A DNA stretch of 64,000 bases from Montifringilla adamsi (Eukaryota > Chordata > Aves > Passeriformes > Passeridae). The notes beneath the pieces were generated by a model. It did not search any database and had not been told where the DNA came from. It worked only from the letters and a program-made list of their open reading frames with translations. Position 1 is the stretch's first letter; each line of letters begins with the position of its first letter. Below are positions 47,797 to 59,898 of this stretch, piece after piece. A program made the translations under genes and the position numbers. Where the stretch lies: NCBI GenBank assembly GCA_017590115.1, contig JAGGNK010008670.1, positions 2,356,001 to 2,420,000 on the forward strand. Direction: 5' to 3'.

Positions 47797-49248
47797 AAAA
47801 AAGCAGGATTTTGGTTTCCATCCACTGTCTGCACCATTTGGGTTACATTTTTTTGCCCTTCTGGTTTTTTGCTGTCCCCTTGACAGGGCTGTGAATTATT
47901 TCCGCCGTCACTGCAGTCCCCCTCATGGCACCAAATGCAGAAATCAATCCTTCTGTGGGCCCTATAAGGAGCAGCTTTTATTTCCTTTACTCACACAGAG
48001 TTTTTAAGTGTATTTGGTGTTTTAGGTGTGATCAGCTGAAGTGCTTTACAGTTGTTGCTGATCTCACTTTTTCATCCCAGCCATGGGCATAAACAGAGTG
48101 GAGCTGGGCTTTTAGCTCAAGGTTCAAGGACCTTTTGTGTCTAAAAGCTGCTCCTCTTACCCATTAGTCCAGCGTGTTATTTATTCTTGCAGATAATCTT
48201 CTTTCTTCTTTCCCTTTTCTTAGGACTTGCAACAGTTTGCAGGAGTTTCAGGGTGAGCGTGAAGAGCTCCGTGTCAGAAGGGCGGCAAATGCTTTGTAGT
48301 GCTGAGCTAGAGCTGCTTTCCAAGGAGTTCATTTTCTGCAGAGATTCAGACTAAAGAGAAGCCATGCTGGCAATTGGGATAAATCCTCGGGAGCTCTGAG
48401 GATTAGAGCTGATTACAATCCTCAGGAGCTCAGGTTGTAACTTCTTCAGAAGTTGCAATCCCACTGACAGGACAGGGAGGGCACGAGGAGGAGGAGCAGC
48501 AAAGTTTACGTGGATTTTTCAGGCAGGAAAAGAATCCCATGTTTACCAGGAAGTTGAGTGGATTTACAGCTCATTTGGCTTCTTAGATTTTGTCTGCTTG
48601 GAGTTTGATCCTTGGGGTTTAGGAGTAGAAACAGAGACTGTTTCCAAGTGTGGCCACTCCTTTCTAGTCCTTCCTGGTTTGGATTTCCTCTGCCTATCCA
48701 TTTTAATTCCAGGTTTCTTAATTTTAAATTAATTTTCTGATACAGGTTTTAGAAGCACTAAACCTAAGGATGTTAGAAAATGAAAAAGATGTTCCAGTCA
48801 TATTTTGCTTACAAATGGTCAAAGCCATCAGCACATATCCCTTCTTTTATGCACTGGATTATTTTTCAAGGTTTTTTTCCCTGTCAACAACTCAGGCATC
48901 TGGGGTTTTCTCCAGTAAAAGGCAGGTTTGGACTGTCACTGTGCTTCTTATCCTCTAAAAATGCTAACTAAAAGCTGAGCTAGCCTGGCTCTTAGCAGGA
49001 AGCAGAATTGAGCTCAACTTGTAAGGAAAATGGATGGAAAATATCTGCCCTGAAGTTTTGCACTGCCCCAGATGTCCCTGCTTCAAACGTGCAGCTGATC
49101 CTGAGGACACTGAGCAGCCTCAGCTCCTCAGCACTGAAGGCTGAGGAAAATCAGCTCTTCTCACATGTTTAGGACAAATGGATTAGATATTTTCTTTCCT
49201 CCAAGTTATTTAGCTGCTCCCTGAATGTTTGGAGAAGTCCCATGGAAG
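47797..49248. other. Unique sequence, no convincing gene
   Basis: A good acceptor-like tract (tttcttctttcccttttcttag) ends at 48223 and a donor-like gtgagc starts at 48253. The 29-base interval between them would be a very small exon and is not claimed. Confidence 0.4.
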
Positions 49249-49342
49249 CAGTGAATGTTTCCATACTTCCAGTGAATATTTTCATACTTCTAGTGAGTGT
49301 TTTCATACTTCCAGTGATTGTTTTCATACTTCCAGTGATTCT
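49249..49342. repeat. 21-base tandem repeat, four units and a partial
   Basis: Unit cagtgaatgtttccatacttc; units start at 49249, 49270, 49291 and 49312, with a partial fifth from 49333. Differences are single substitutions and there is no indel. Confidence 0.93.
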
Positions 49343-50148
49343 CATGGCAAATGAAATGGGATAATTGAGGGTTTAGCCCTCACCTGGTCATTGCACTTGT
49401 CTTCTTAATCCATTTTGGGGGTGACAGTGCTGCCTGTGTGTGATTTTCATATCCCAGCCCCCAAAGTCAGCAGTTCTTTCTCCTCCCTCTGATGGTTTCA
49501 GTGCTATCAGAAACCAGCCCTGTGATTAAACACTGCTGCAGCACATTCCTCTTGTTGTGATGGTGCTGTCTGTCATTCTGATGGAATTGAGGGATGGAGT
49601 GTGGGATGAGCACAAACCTTGGTGTGCTCCATGGAGTGAGCTCCCTCCTCTGCCCCATCCTGCTCCAGCTCCTCCTGGGAGCTCTCCAGCCCCTTTTCCC
49701 TCCTGTCAGTATTGAGGGATATGAGGGAAAAAGACAAAATATTCCTGAAAGCTTAAAAAATTCAGCCCCTTCCAGGAATTTTTCTACAACTCTGCTGGGC
49801 CCTTCATTTCTCAAACCCAGCCAAGTGATTTTTTTCTCCTATTGACTTCCCCAGGAGTGGGGAAAGGTCAGAGAATGTAAACATTACTAAATGCTATGGA
49901 AATTGCTCTGGGTTCTCTGAAATCCAAAGAGAGTCAGACTCTCAGCATCTTTTAAGGGTTGCAGAAGATGAATTTTGAGCAATTAAGCTGTGAGTAATGG
50001 GGTATGTTTTCCTTCAGAGTCAGAGATGTAGGTGAGTGTTTGCTGAGAACCAGAGCAGAAGGCACCATGAAAAACCATGGAATTTCTCTTGGAATTTAGT
50101 CCTGAGAAAGGCAGGTGAGCAAGACAAGCTCTGAGGGTATAATTAAAA
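49343..50148. other. Unique sequence, no gene seen
   Basis: Opposed ORFs at 49467-49845 have no recognisable product. Confidence 0.5.
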
Positions 50149-50250
50149 CTCAGGTGATTTTCATGAGACTTCAGAATTTGCTTTAAAGACACGAATTGAT
50201 GTTTCTTTTACAAAAAAAGACATGAAATACTTGATTTCTGTCGTCCATTT
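50149..50250 (+). repeat. Dispersed duplication, copy 2
   Basis: Partner of 46625-46730: ctcaggtgattttcatgaga, cttcagaatttgctttaaag, aaaaaaagacatgaaatact, tgatttctgtcgtcc. The starts are about 3.5 kb apart. Confidence 0.8.
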
Positions 50251-50371
50251 GATAATCTCTGCTTAACACTCGTGGTTGAGGCTGGCAGGGAGATGATGCT
50301 TTGGAATTTTTTTCTTTTAGGAGGAAATCAGATCCTTCTCAGTGCATAACTTGCTCAAGCCTGCATTTATA

Positions 50372-50512
50372 TGTAATGTTTGTATATACAAATATATAAA
50401 AACCAAAAATATATGAAAACAAAAATATAAATATATAATGCATAATATATATATAAAATATACATATTTTTATATATATATTAAAAATACATTATGTATA
50501 TATTTATAAGGT
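50372..50512. repeat. AT-rich microsatellite block
   Basis: About 140 bases almost only A and T with (TA)n and (ATATA)n stretches (aatatatataaaa-type blocks). Prone to unpairing and length change. It lies 110 bases beyond the AATAAA of the candidate terminal exon. Confidence 0.9.
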
Positions 50513-50622
50513 TTTTCCTTAGAAAATCAATGCCCCAAAGTGACAAAAATATAATTACAGAGCCACCATTCCTTTCAAATTGTTGTGCTAAGTAGAAACA
50601 ATATCTATGAATATTAAGGGAT

Positions 50623-50628
50623 TTTATT
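50623..50628 (-). promoter_or_regulatory. Possible poly(A) signal AATAAA, minus strand
   Basis: tttatt on the + strand is AATAAA on the minus strand, 85 bases past the stop codon of the candidate terminal exon at 50713-50822. AATAAA is common by chance in AT-rich DNA, so it supports that exon only weakly. Confidence 0.25.
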
Positions 50629-50712
50629 TACCCCATTATGTAACATTTGGCCACTATTGGATGTTGATACCCTCACTTCAATTACTGCAAATACTGGGGG
50701 AAGGAGCAATTT

Positions 50713-50822
50713 TCACACAAGATGAATTTTCAGAGTGGTGAGCGATTGTTTGATGTCCCGAATTTCTGCTGGAGGATGCTCCTTGCTTATTGTTTTCCAT
50801 AAAGGAGGCTCTGCACGAAGCC
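50713..50822 (-). CDS. Candidate 3'-terminal coding exon, minus strand (unproven)
   Basis: Read on the minus strand, a strong acceptor (cccgtgttactatttttttt then attgcag) is followed by 110 bases: two bases completing a codon, 36 sense codons and TGA. The peptide runs GLRAEPPLWKTISKEHPPAE then IRDIKQSLTTLKIHLV and is rich in charged and aliphatic residues, not low-complexity. AATAAA follows 85 bases later. The acceptor phase is 1 (one base from the preceding exon). The candidate at 53463-53548 has a donor of that phase, and joining them would complete a Gly codon. I do not recognise the protein. There is no CR1 or simple repeat inside. It could still be chance: the ORF continues open upstream of the acceptor. 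Confidence 0.33.
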
Positions 50823-53462
50823 CTGCAATAAAAAAAATAGTAACACGGGAATGCAAAAAATTAATAGTCTTTTTTATGTATATTATCAAATTATGATCAT
50901 GTGCATGTGGGGGCAAAATAAATTTCAACATTAAAGTGCTCAGCTTAGTAACCTCCATTTTAAGCATCAACACAAAACAGTTCCTCTGAAATCGGATAGG
51001 AATTTTTGGAAGAGGGCAGCAGAAAAATGGTGAGCTTGAGATGTTTTTCCTCAATTCCTTCAGAGAGGCTGGAGGGCAGGAAGGACAGGGAATTTCTGCA
51101 TAATTCCACATGGAGATAATGCAGGAGGAAGGAGGGATTGGAAAACATGGCATTTACAACAGATATTGTATTTCCTTGAAGGAAAATGTTCCACAGCATC
51201 CTAAGCCCTGTGGTAGAAAAGATCAACATATTTTGCTGAAAGCATAAGTAGAAAAGAAATTAAACTGAAGAAGAGACTGTTAAACATCACTGGGGAAATT
51301 CAGAGCACTCATTGTATACGTTAAAAAAAATAATAGTGCTCTCTACTACACACTAAAATATAGGGGAAGTTACTATTGGTGAGAAAGCCTGGATTGTTAT
51401 GGGATAATAAAAATAAATCAGCAGTGTTAAGGCCCAGGTTTCATTGTAGCTTTGTCAGTGTTTGCTGTAACTGCTGAGTTATAACTCCATTTTCAGTGAG
51501 TGCAGGGTCCACTCGGGGTGTTACACACCAGTTCTTACATTTACTGTCCACTTTAATACCCAGCCTGGCTGATTTAAAATACACCTTAAGTTAATTAACT
51601 AGTTCAGCGTTAAGATTATCTCAAAGAGCCAAAAAGTTCCATTTTGGTGTTAATCATGGTGTAGCTACAGCTTTTTAATTTGATTTTTTTTGTTAGTGGA
51701 GCTTCAAGAGCGGTGGAGTGCTCAGTAGTGCAGAGCATTCCCAAATTCTTCATTTAATCCAAACTCATAATTACCTACAATTCATGCTGAAGGCTAAATA
51801 CATAACAAACAACGTGGCTGGATGGGGCTTAAATTGAAAACCAATCCCAAGACAAACATTATTATTTACACTTTAAAATAAAAGCCTGTGTTCAATACCA
51901 TTATTCTGCTGTTTTCCTGCACTGTAATTTCTCCTGAAAGATTTTTGTGCTCTACAATTTTGCAGTGCTCATCCTCCTGGTTAGATTTTCCTCTAGATTA
52001 ACGACACTGAGTTTGGTCTGATTTTTTTTATATTTTTTTTTAAAGTAAATGGAAAGTTCTCTCTGAATCCTGTGGTTCGAAGAATAAATTTGAGAGCTGG
52101 ATTTCTTTCCCAGTTTTAAATCTGTCAGGTTGATAATAGTGGGTAATAATATTTTAATATGACACAAAATCAGCCAGGAGATTATATTGATGGTGCTTCA
52201 CTGATCCCACTGCCCTGGGCTGAGCAGGGCATCAGATCTGCTGGAATTCCACAGGGATCAGTCTCCCAGTTTAAAACAGGAATGTTAGGACCAGTTTTTG
52301 GGGACAGAATGTTGATTTTGGAGCAGATGTTTGGCCGTCAATGGTTTCGTGGCCACAGGGCAGCTCCTGCTTTTGTGCTCTGTGCCCTCACTGTTCCAGC
52401 AGGGATCTCTGTGGAATTTCTTTTTGTGGAGAGGAATTTCTTCCTGTGGGTTCTTTCTGGAATCAATGCTTTGATTGCCTCCTATGATTTCACACAGTTT
52501 GAAGCCCAGCTTATTGTAATCTTGGTTTAACAGCCTCTTCCACACTGGTCAGGTTTCCAGCTAAGCAGCTCTTAGAAACCTCACTTAATGCTTTTCTTGT
52601 CTCAGGGCAAAGCAAAAGATTTTGCCAGCCTTGACTGTGAGATAAATGGCTCAGATATTACTTTTTATGAGTGATTTCCCAGGTTTTTCCCTTGAATCTT
52701 ATCACCATATTCCCCTCATTTCAAAGGTGCTGCATTAGTTTGTGTGCTTTATTTTGCTCTGTGTTGTCTGCTCCACACAATCTCCCCATTTCTTCCTGCT
52801 TTTGTTTAATTGTGATTTCACATCTCTTGTGCCTCCCAGTTCTCTGCTGGATATTTTTTTTTATCTAATCAGAAGGATCTGATGGTTTGCAGGAGCACTG
52901 CTGCTCTTAGGGAACAGCCAGGAAAGGAACTTGCTTCTTTTTGATTGTGTATTTACCACTTCTGGGGGTATTATTTTACTGAATAATGATCCAGTCTCAC
53001 CAAGACTTCAGAGCATGGTAAATTACAAACTGCCTGCAGTTTGTGGGCTCCTGTTTAATTGTTAGCAATTTGCTGAGGTATAAAATGCCTAAATGCATGA
53101 AATATTTTAGGACAGGACTTGTTTTTCTCCTGCATTTACTCTCTGGGTTGAAACTCGGCCTTTAATTCTTAGCCTAAAAATGAGAGTTTGTTGTAGACTG
53201 GAAAACTTGGTTTTTCCAAAGAATACAGACATTTCCCACTGTGTGATATCAGGGATTTACACATTTCCAGCCTCATGGAAGCTTCAGTTTCTGCCTCAGA
53301 TGTCTAGGCAGCCTTCAAGAAAATGCTTTTTTTTTAATCAGCTTATTCTCCAACTTTCAGCACAGGGCTGGATGAAGTTGTGTAGATACCCCAGGAATCA
53401 ACTCTGTCAATATTTTCAGCCTTCAGAAGTTCAGTTTCTGCTGCTGGGCTCCTTTTCCTCAC
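50823..53462. other. Unique AT-rich sequence, no gene seen
   Basis: Would be the last intron if the two minus-strand candidates are real. The plus ORF 52159-52530 (123 codons) has no recognisable domain and is opposed by a minus ORF. Confidence 0.45.
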
Positions 53463-53548
53463 CGGTTTGCCCATCCTTGTGGCTGAGTGGAATGTCAAAA
53501 TCCAGGGGCACGGTGTGAGACTCTGCCAGGAGTCCTGCCTTGGCATTC
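53463..53548 (-). CDS. Candidate internal exon, minus strand (unproven)
   Basis: Minus strand: a fair acceptor (gatcttgctcagctttatcag, ending at 53549) then 86 bases ending caaaccg followed by gtgagg, a good donor. The frame that fits the terminal candidate reads NAKAGLLAESHTVPLDFDIP then LSHKDGQT and ends with one base of the next codon (phase 1). That frame is open further upstream too. A second minus frame is open through the same region, which weakens the case, and the choice of acceptor is uncertain. Protein not recognised. Confidence 0.22.
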
Positions 53549-53778
53549 CTGATAAAGCTGAGCAAGATCAGAAGCTCCCTTCCCTGGATACCAAATCCTG
53601 CAAGCCCAGAATGTGAATCCTCTTTTTTGTGAACAGGAAAACTCTTGTTAAAGTTCTGTAATTATTTATCAACAGCTTTCCAGGTGACAGTTCAGTTCAG
53701 GAAGAGGGATTCTGCATGAGCTGCTCTTTGTTCTTGCAGCAGCTCCTTTGGGAAAACCTCAGCATCCTTCACCCCTCT

Positions 53779-53842
53779 GATGCCTTGTGCAGGAAGCAGC
53801 CACAGAACTGAAAAAATATAAAAGCCAAAACCTGAGGCATCA
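53779..53842 (+). mobile_element. TGATGCC-family element, shortest copy
   Basis: About 64 bases starting tgatgccttgtgcagg and passing through aagcagccacagaactgaaa and aaagccaaaacctg to aggcatca. Ends match those of 24931-25012 and 32428-32886; the interior is deleted almost completely. Orientation is the same as in the other two copies. Confidence 0.65.
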
Positions 53843-54705
53843 TTACGTCTCTGGATGTCGAAACTCCTTTTCTTCCACTTCTAACTCTCAAGAACATTTT
53901 CAAACTACTGCCATTCATGCTATCCTAGCTAAATTCACCTTAGGAAGGAGATATGTGTGGCTTTTTGTCTAATTAAGATGGAAAATACTCAGCAGTAGTG
54001 TGAATCCTTGTGAGCATAAAGAGAAACACATTGAAACCAGCATTGAAAGCTCATACTCAGGGAGTGACTCCATTTTGGCAGCTACATTTTAGTTTGGTTT
54101 CCTTTTCAATTTTTCTTGAGGTTGCTGGCGCTCGGTGACCACACTGATTTAAATTCTCCATGTCTGCAATAGGATGGGCAGTGTGAAGAAGGCAGTGATT
54201 GTGGTCTGGCAGTTTATTTTGCTTCATTCCATTCCTTTGGACTGATAAAAGCAGCAGAGTTAGACCTGGTGGGTGATGGGAGGCTCCACTGAGCAGATGT
54301 AGCCGGATCCTGATTCTTAAAAATGACAGAACTTTGACAAAGCTTGGTTGGTGTGATGTAAGGAAGCTGAACTGGATTTGTCATAGATTCCATTAAAACT
54401 AATTGGGCTAATTTGATACCAATATGTAAATGCTCTTTAAAAGTGAGGCATGCAGCTGCTCCAGCAGTGTGTGTGTGATTCTCTGAAGTGCAGCCTGGCT
54501 GTATTCATGTCACTTCTCAGGACATTTGGGGCAAAGACAGCCACAATTCTGGGTGTAAAAGGAGATTTCTTTGCATTTGTTCCCATTTCAGCCATGCAGG
54601 GAGAGCATGGATTGAGGAAAGCAGTACTCCCTGCTCTCTACCAGTAATTCTGTGTGGCTCACGCAAACAATCTGTGCTTTAGTAAGGAATATTTTTGGAA
54701 TGAAA
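53843..54705. other. Unique sequence, no gene seen
   Basis: Nothing supported. Confidence 0.5.
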
Positions 54706-54775
54706 TTTTAGTGAATTCATTTTAGAATGAATTTTAGGAAAATTTAGTGAATTTTAGAATGAATTTTAGTGAAAT
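54706..54775. repeat. Imperfect tandem duplication, about 30-36 bases
   Basis: tttagtgaatt, then (cat)tttagaatgaatttta, occurs from 54707 and again from 54743, with a six-base length difference. Confidence 0.75.
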
Positions 54776-57700
54776 AGTCTCTTAATGAAGAGAAACAATT
54801 TCTCTCTTTGTCACGTGCCCACGTGAGTATTCACATTGAGCACAATCTCCATGTTCAAGAAATAATCCTCCCTTTGGACAAACAGAATGGCAATCGAAGG
54901 CAGAGGGGTGTTGTCTAGGACAAATCCAGCATTTATTCAAGAACTCTCTCTCAATTATCGTTTCAGTTTTGTTTGCATGAATTCTGCCTGCTTGCAAATA
55001 GGATTTGCAATCCTGAGCCAGATTTTAATTCAATGGAAATCACAGTGGAGGTAGCCATGGTAGAATCACAGCTTTTTATTTCAGTAGAAAGTGTTGCAAG
55101 AGTTTCACAGCCAAGCCAAACCATTTGTTTGCTGTTTTGTAGTCAACATTTTATAGCCTCTTTTTAGTACAGGCTGTTCATTTAAAAGGGAAAAACTGGT
55201 CATGGAGCGAGTGCCAGAGGTTATCTGCTTCTCTTGAATAGGAAAGTAGCTTTATCTCCACTAAAGTTGGTGTAGGAGCTTTCAGGTAGTGTGACAAAAT
55301 CAGCAAATAATTAAAACTTGAGGCGAAGGAGTGGAGCAATCTGTGCTGTCAGACTGGGAGGTTGGTGTGGACGTTGCTCTTCCTCCAGTTGTATCTTCCC
55401 AAAATAATAAGGGAACGAAATGTTTCCTGAAATGAGAATCCACTGAGCTGCACTGACTTTGAATGCTGTGGGAATTCACTAGAAAGGGGCTCACTGATCT
55501 GTAAATTCATTCCCCACTCCTGTTGGCTCTGAGGGAAAAAATCTGTGGTTGAGCTGCTGAAATGGGGAATCACAGCTGGGCTTGGTCAGTCCCTCCCCTC
55601 TGAGGTGCAGCCAGTGCAGTGCTAAATGGAATAGGAGAAATTGTTGGAATGCATGAAATAGAAACCTCTGTGAGTCCCTCGGAGAGAGAAAATAATACAG
55701 GGGTTGAATTAGAACCTCTAGAGAAGCTGAAATATATTAAAGCGCCAGATGTGAGACAGAAGTGTAAATTATAGTTTTAAGTAAGTAGAAATATATCTTT
55801 TAATGAAGTTGTGGTTGAATGGGATTGGGAAGAGAGGTTAAGGTTTAGTTTACTCAGTCCTGGCTGCAGAATGAAGCATAGTTATTTTTTTAAATCTTCT
55901 GCCTTTCATATTGCTGTGATGATGCCCTTTCAGTACTTAAAAAATTTCTTCCACATTGTAAGATGACATATTTCTCATGGACTTCTGTTTATTGTTAATT
56001 TAGCTCTGACTTATCCTGAAAATCCTTGTCAGGAATGCTGAAAAGCATTTTCTTTCGTAGCATTGCAGGGAGAAGGTCGCCAAAAGTCTTGGAAATTCTG
56101 CTTTATAGCCATGAGCTGCAGTGTGGGCAGAGACTCTCAGATAATCAGAACAAACATTTTGATGCTTTACTCCATCTGAATATGGTTTTAATCTAAATAT
56201 AATCAACTTCCCTGCTTTCACACATGGTTAGTATTATTTTTTGTTAGTAATTAAGAGTTTGTCGTAGCAGAAGTGTTTCAGATTCATGGAAGTGTCCAAA
56301 GAAAATTTAATTTTAGCACTTTTTACTAACCAGTGAGTAAAGGTGGAGTACTAAAGCAATATGATTTTGGATGCTGACTTTGAATTTTCATTTAGCAACT
56401 TGCTTTCCTGCTAAAATTCTCCTTTTGAGGCTAATTCAAGCATTGTTTATCTGTTGTTTTTAAACAAAATTACATGTGGAATGACTTCCACCTGCTTCTT
56501 CAGCTCTATCTTGAGGGCAGTGTGGGTGGAAATGGAACAGCAGCAGGGGGAGGGAGGGATTGATGGCCATGGAATAAGGGAAAGGAAAGCAAATCCCTCT
56601 CTGATCCCTCCTGGGTCTGGTCTGTGTTGCTCCCTCACATTTTAATCACAATTTGGGGCATCATTTATTTGTAGCACCTTTGGTCTTCACTGACTAAATA
56701 ATATGGGATTGATAAATAGAAAAGTGGTTTTGGGGGGGAAATCAAAAATTATCACATGGCTGGAGAAGAATATAAGTTGAGTTTTACCTGTTATTATTCA
56801 CTGCCTTTCACCCAAGCCCCAAAGTTTCGGGAAATTCTGTCTGCAACCATAATAAGCCTCAAAAAGGATAATAAAAAAGTATCAGGTGTTGGCAGTCTGT
56901 TGAGAAAGCAGGTGGCTGCTCCTAAGTCTAATTCCTGGGGCTTTATGGCGTGGCAGTAAAAGAGGGAAGCAACCAGCGTTGTTCCCCACAGAGGCAGAAT
57001 GAAATTCAGATTTGTTTCAGCAGGGCATTAATGGGGTTCCTCAGAGAGAGACTCTCTGAGTTTGGTACTGGGTGGAAAATCATCTGTGCAGGGGTTTCTG
57101 AGCTCTGACAATATGTTACAACTCGAATTTTTACTAATTCAGTTTATTATGTCCAATAGCTTGTTTCCAGATTAGATGTCCCACCATCTTTTTTTTTTTT
57201 AGGCCTTTTGTAAGAATTAAGGGGGATTTCCTTTGCCTCCACTTATGTCTTTATGGTTCACATCTGATTATTAAATTAATAATTACAGGTAGCTCTGCTG
57301 ATTTTACCTTGTGGAAAATCCATTCTGTAAAGATCAATTCCACTTCCCTGTAAAAATCATAAACACGTTCACACCAGAATTTGGGATCAAAAATACCAAT
57401 TCACCATTAAAGAAAGCCCAGCATGAAGATGTGGCACAGCATTCTGAGCTTGTTGTTTCTTTTAAAAGAATTTAAAGTTCTTTAGTTTGGGTTTAAACCC
57501 TTATGGGTTTGCATGGAGAAAACCAATTTAGGGGTGTCCATAATGTTTTCTACAAGTGTAAAAGGTTTAAGTGGAATAATCAAAGCAGGATTATTCCCTG
57601 CTGGTGCTGCCCAGCCCCAAAAGCTCAGGTACAATTGGTGTTTCTGGGTTCCTTGACAGACCCAGGGACATTTTCTCACCTTGTGTTTGTTTTTCTTTTG

Positions 57701-58773
57701 TTAAATTTTCTTATGTCAATATACTTTGTAGTTTATCAGACAGATCCTTTAGCACTTTATTCAACAAGCAAATAATAAAGGTTTGGTCATAGAGCTCCAT
57801 GAAATTCTTTGTGGATTTCTGATCCTGTTGGCTATTTTCTAATTTTTTGGGGTGAGAATTGAAGCCAGCAGTGCCCTTCAGAGCTGCGTATTTTTATTTT
57901 TAGTTTTGGCCTTCTTTAAGATAGAATTATCTGAATTGTCCTGCAAAAGTCCAGTTAATGCCATGAGCAGCTCTGATAATTCCTGCATTTATGTCCTCGC
58001 ACTTCCCAATTTTAAACCTCTGAAAATAGCTCAGTAAAAAGCTTCAGGAGTCAGGAGGGAGCAGGAAAATGGGGAATGTGCTGTGACATTAATCAATCCT
58101 ACAGTAACAGGGGTGAGTGTAACCCTGCTATAAATATTAACATCGGCATCAGTTGGGCATTTTGAGCTGGCATCCCATTTCAGTCAAGCATTTTAATTTG
58201 GTACCTAGAATCCAAAGACTTTGGGTGGAAAAATAAAGGAATGAAAGCTTAATCATAATATTATTTTAGCCAACAAAATCAGCTGGGATGCAGAGGTGTG
58301 TGTCCCCACAAGGGCAACTGCCCATGGTAAAATCATTTCTAAATTTAAAATACAGACCAAATGTACACAGACCTGTTACTTTATGCAGACAGTTTAAAAA
58401 AATCTGAGTTTTCCATCTTCATTTTACTGCTCAGTGCCTAATTGGGGCCTGAATATGTTTAAAATGAACATTCATTTTTCTGTTTCATTGTTCCAAACTC
58501 GTGTAGTGGAAGCAATTCCTAATCCTAAACCAGGCAAGAAAAGAGAGTGGATTTATCCTCAAAGGCAATGCTTGACTTTCTGAAAAGATTAATGAATCTT
58601 CTGTCTCAATATCTGGTACCAAGGCAGATCCAGAAGATAAAATAGGCTCTCAGTGCTCTTTTGTTTTTTCTTTTTCTCTGCTTTAGAAATACTTGAAGTG
58701 TGTAAAGAAGTTCATTTTAGCAGTAATGAATTATTTATAATTTTAAAAAAAATTATTTAGAAATGGTTTTTAC
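54776..58773. other. Unique AT-rich sequence, no gene seen
   Basis: About 4 kb without a recognised transposable element. A Cys-rich minus ORF (54782-54997) is noted but has no splice context. T-run at about 57189-57200. Confidence 0.45.
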
Positions 58774-58830
58774 CTGATGAGTAAAATTGTGATCTCCTAC
58801 CATTTCAATTCTGATAAGAACTTCTCCATT
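58774..58830 (-). CDS. Candidate 57-base internal exon, minus strand (unproven)
   Basis: Minus strand: acceptor-like cctgatttctaag, then 57 bases ending actcatcag followed by gtaaaaac, a good donor. Phase 0 on both sides. The peptide is NGEVLIRIEMVGDHNFTHQ, which looks protein-like but is not one I recognise. The acceptor lies inside a perfect 9-base inverted repeat (58831-58839 with 58845-58853). The upstream polypyrimidine tract is poor. Its phase does not join directly to the acceptor I chose for 53463-53548, so at least one other exon or boundary would be needed. Confidence 0.2.
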
Positions 58831-58853
58831 CTTAGAAATCAGGCATTTCTAAG
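58831..58853. repeat. Perfect 9-base inverted repeat
   Basis: cttagaaat, loop caggc, atttctaag. It spans the acceptor of the minus-strand candidate exon at 58774-58830. Confidence 0.9.
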
Positions 58854-59898
58854 TGCACATATTTTGGATGATTTGGCAGAAAAGCTTGCCTGGTGTGGTT
58901 TCTTCTGCCACTGAACATCTGGCCAGATGTTCATTCCCATCTCTTCTTTCATTCCAGTGTGAATTTCCAACACTTGGAGAGGAGGCAACTTCATATGGAT
59001 TTTAATGCCAGTCATGTCAATCCCTGGCCTTGGCTTGTGGGATGATTTGTGAGAGGTGAAAAAACCAGGATTAATATGAATTTTAAAAGGATTGATTAGG
59101 GAAAAATGGGATTAATGGGAATTTGGGTGGTTTTTAAGGATTGTTTTGTCGTTTCTGTGATACGACATCACTGTCACTGCTGTTTGTCCCCATCATTTGT
59201 GAATGTCACCCCTGCCTGGGCTAGCTGAGACCTCCCAGTGCCCCTGCAGGACTGGGATTTTGGGATGAAATCCCATCCTGGTGGAGTCACCAGGTGGGAA
59301 TTCCTTGCACACAGGGCCCCTGTGTGTGTGCAGCAGCAGCAGGAGCAGGTTCTGGGTGGGAATTTGAGGAATGGCTGAGCAGATGGCAGCTCCAACGTGT
59401 GAGGAACTGATCTGCAGTGATTAAGACAAGTGTAAAATTGGATTTTCAGCATCTTAAAAAGTGCACGGCTCACTTGCTTGGAATTTCATGCAAAATAAGT
59501 GGAAGTTCTGTGACAATTTGTAAATTTGGCTGAGGGGAAAGCCATTAATAATCCTGGTGGCTGTATCACTTCTTGAGGGATGCAAATGGTGCAGCCTCCT
59601 GTGGTGGCAAGGGCGAGGATTTACCGAAGGCTTTGGGAAGAGAACTTTTACCCAGCTGGCAGCAAGAGCTAAAAATGAACTTTTATACTTTTATTGTGTA
59701 AAACTTTTTACTTGTAGTGTTGTGTGAGAAAATAAATTGTTTAAAGTGTTGATGTTACATGAAAAAATAATTCCCAGAGTGAGGGTTAGGTCCAAATCTA
59801 TAATTTTGAGTTTAAAAGTTAATTAGTGTATTAGTGTATATAGTTAGTTAATTATATCTATAAATCTGACGGTTTCCCACCTGTATGGTTACACAGGA
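58854..59898. other. Unique sequence, no gene seen
   Basis: Nothing supported. Minor tagt/tta-rich run near 59820-59865. Confidence 0.5.

Noticed and set aside
48224..48252. 29-base interval between a strong acceptor-like and a donor-like site (plus strand)
   Set aside because: Too short to judge. Acceptor-donor pairs at this spacing are expected repeatedly by chance in 64 kb.
49249..49342. Regular 21-base repeats considered as a CRISPR array
   Set aside because: The units are contiguous without unique spacers, and the window is vertebrate.
54782..54997. 71-codon minus ORF with several Cys and His, zinc-binding in appearance
   Set aside because: Cys/His spacing fits no finger I know, there is no good acceptor or donor at its borders, and a single 71-codon ORF is expected by chance.
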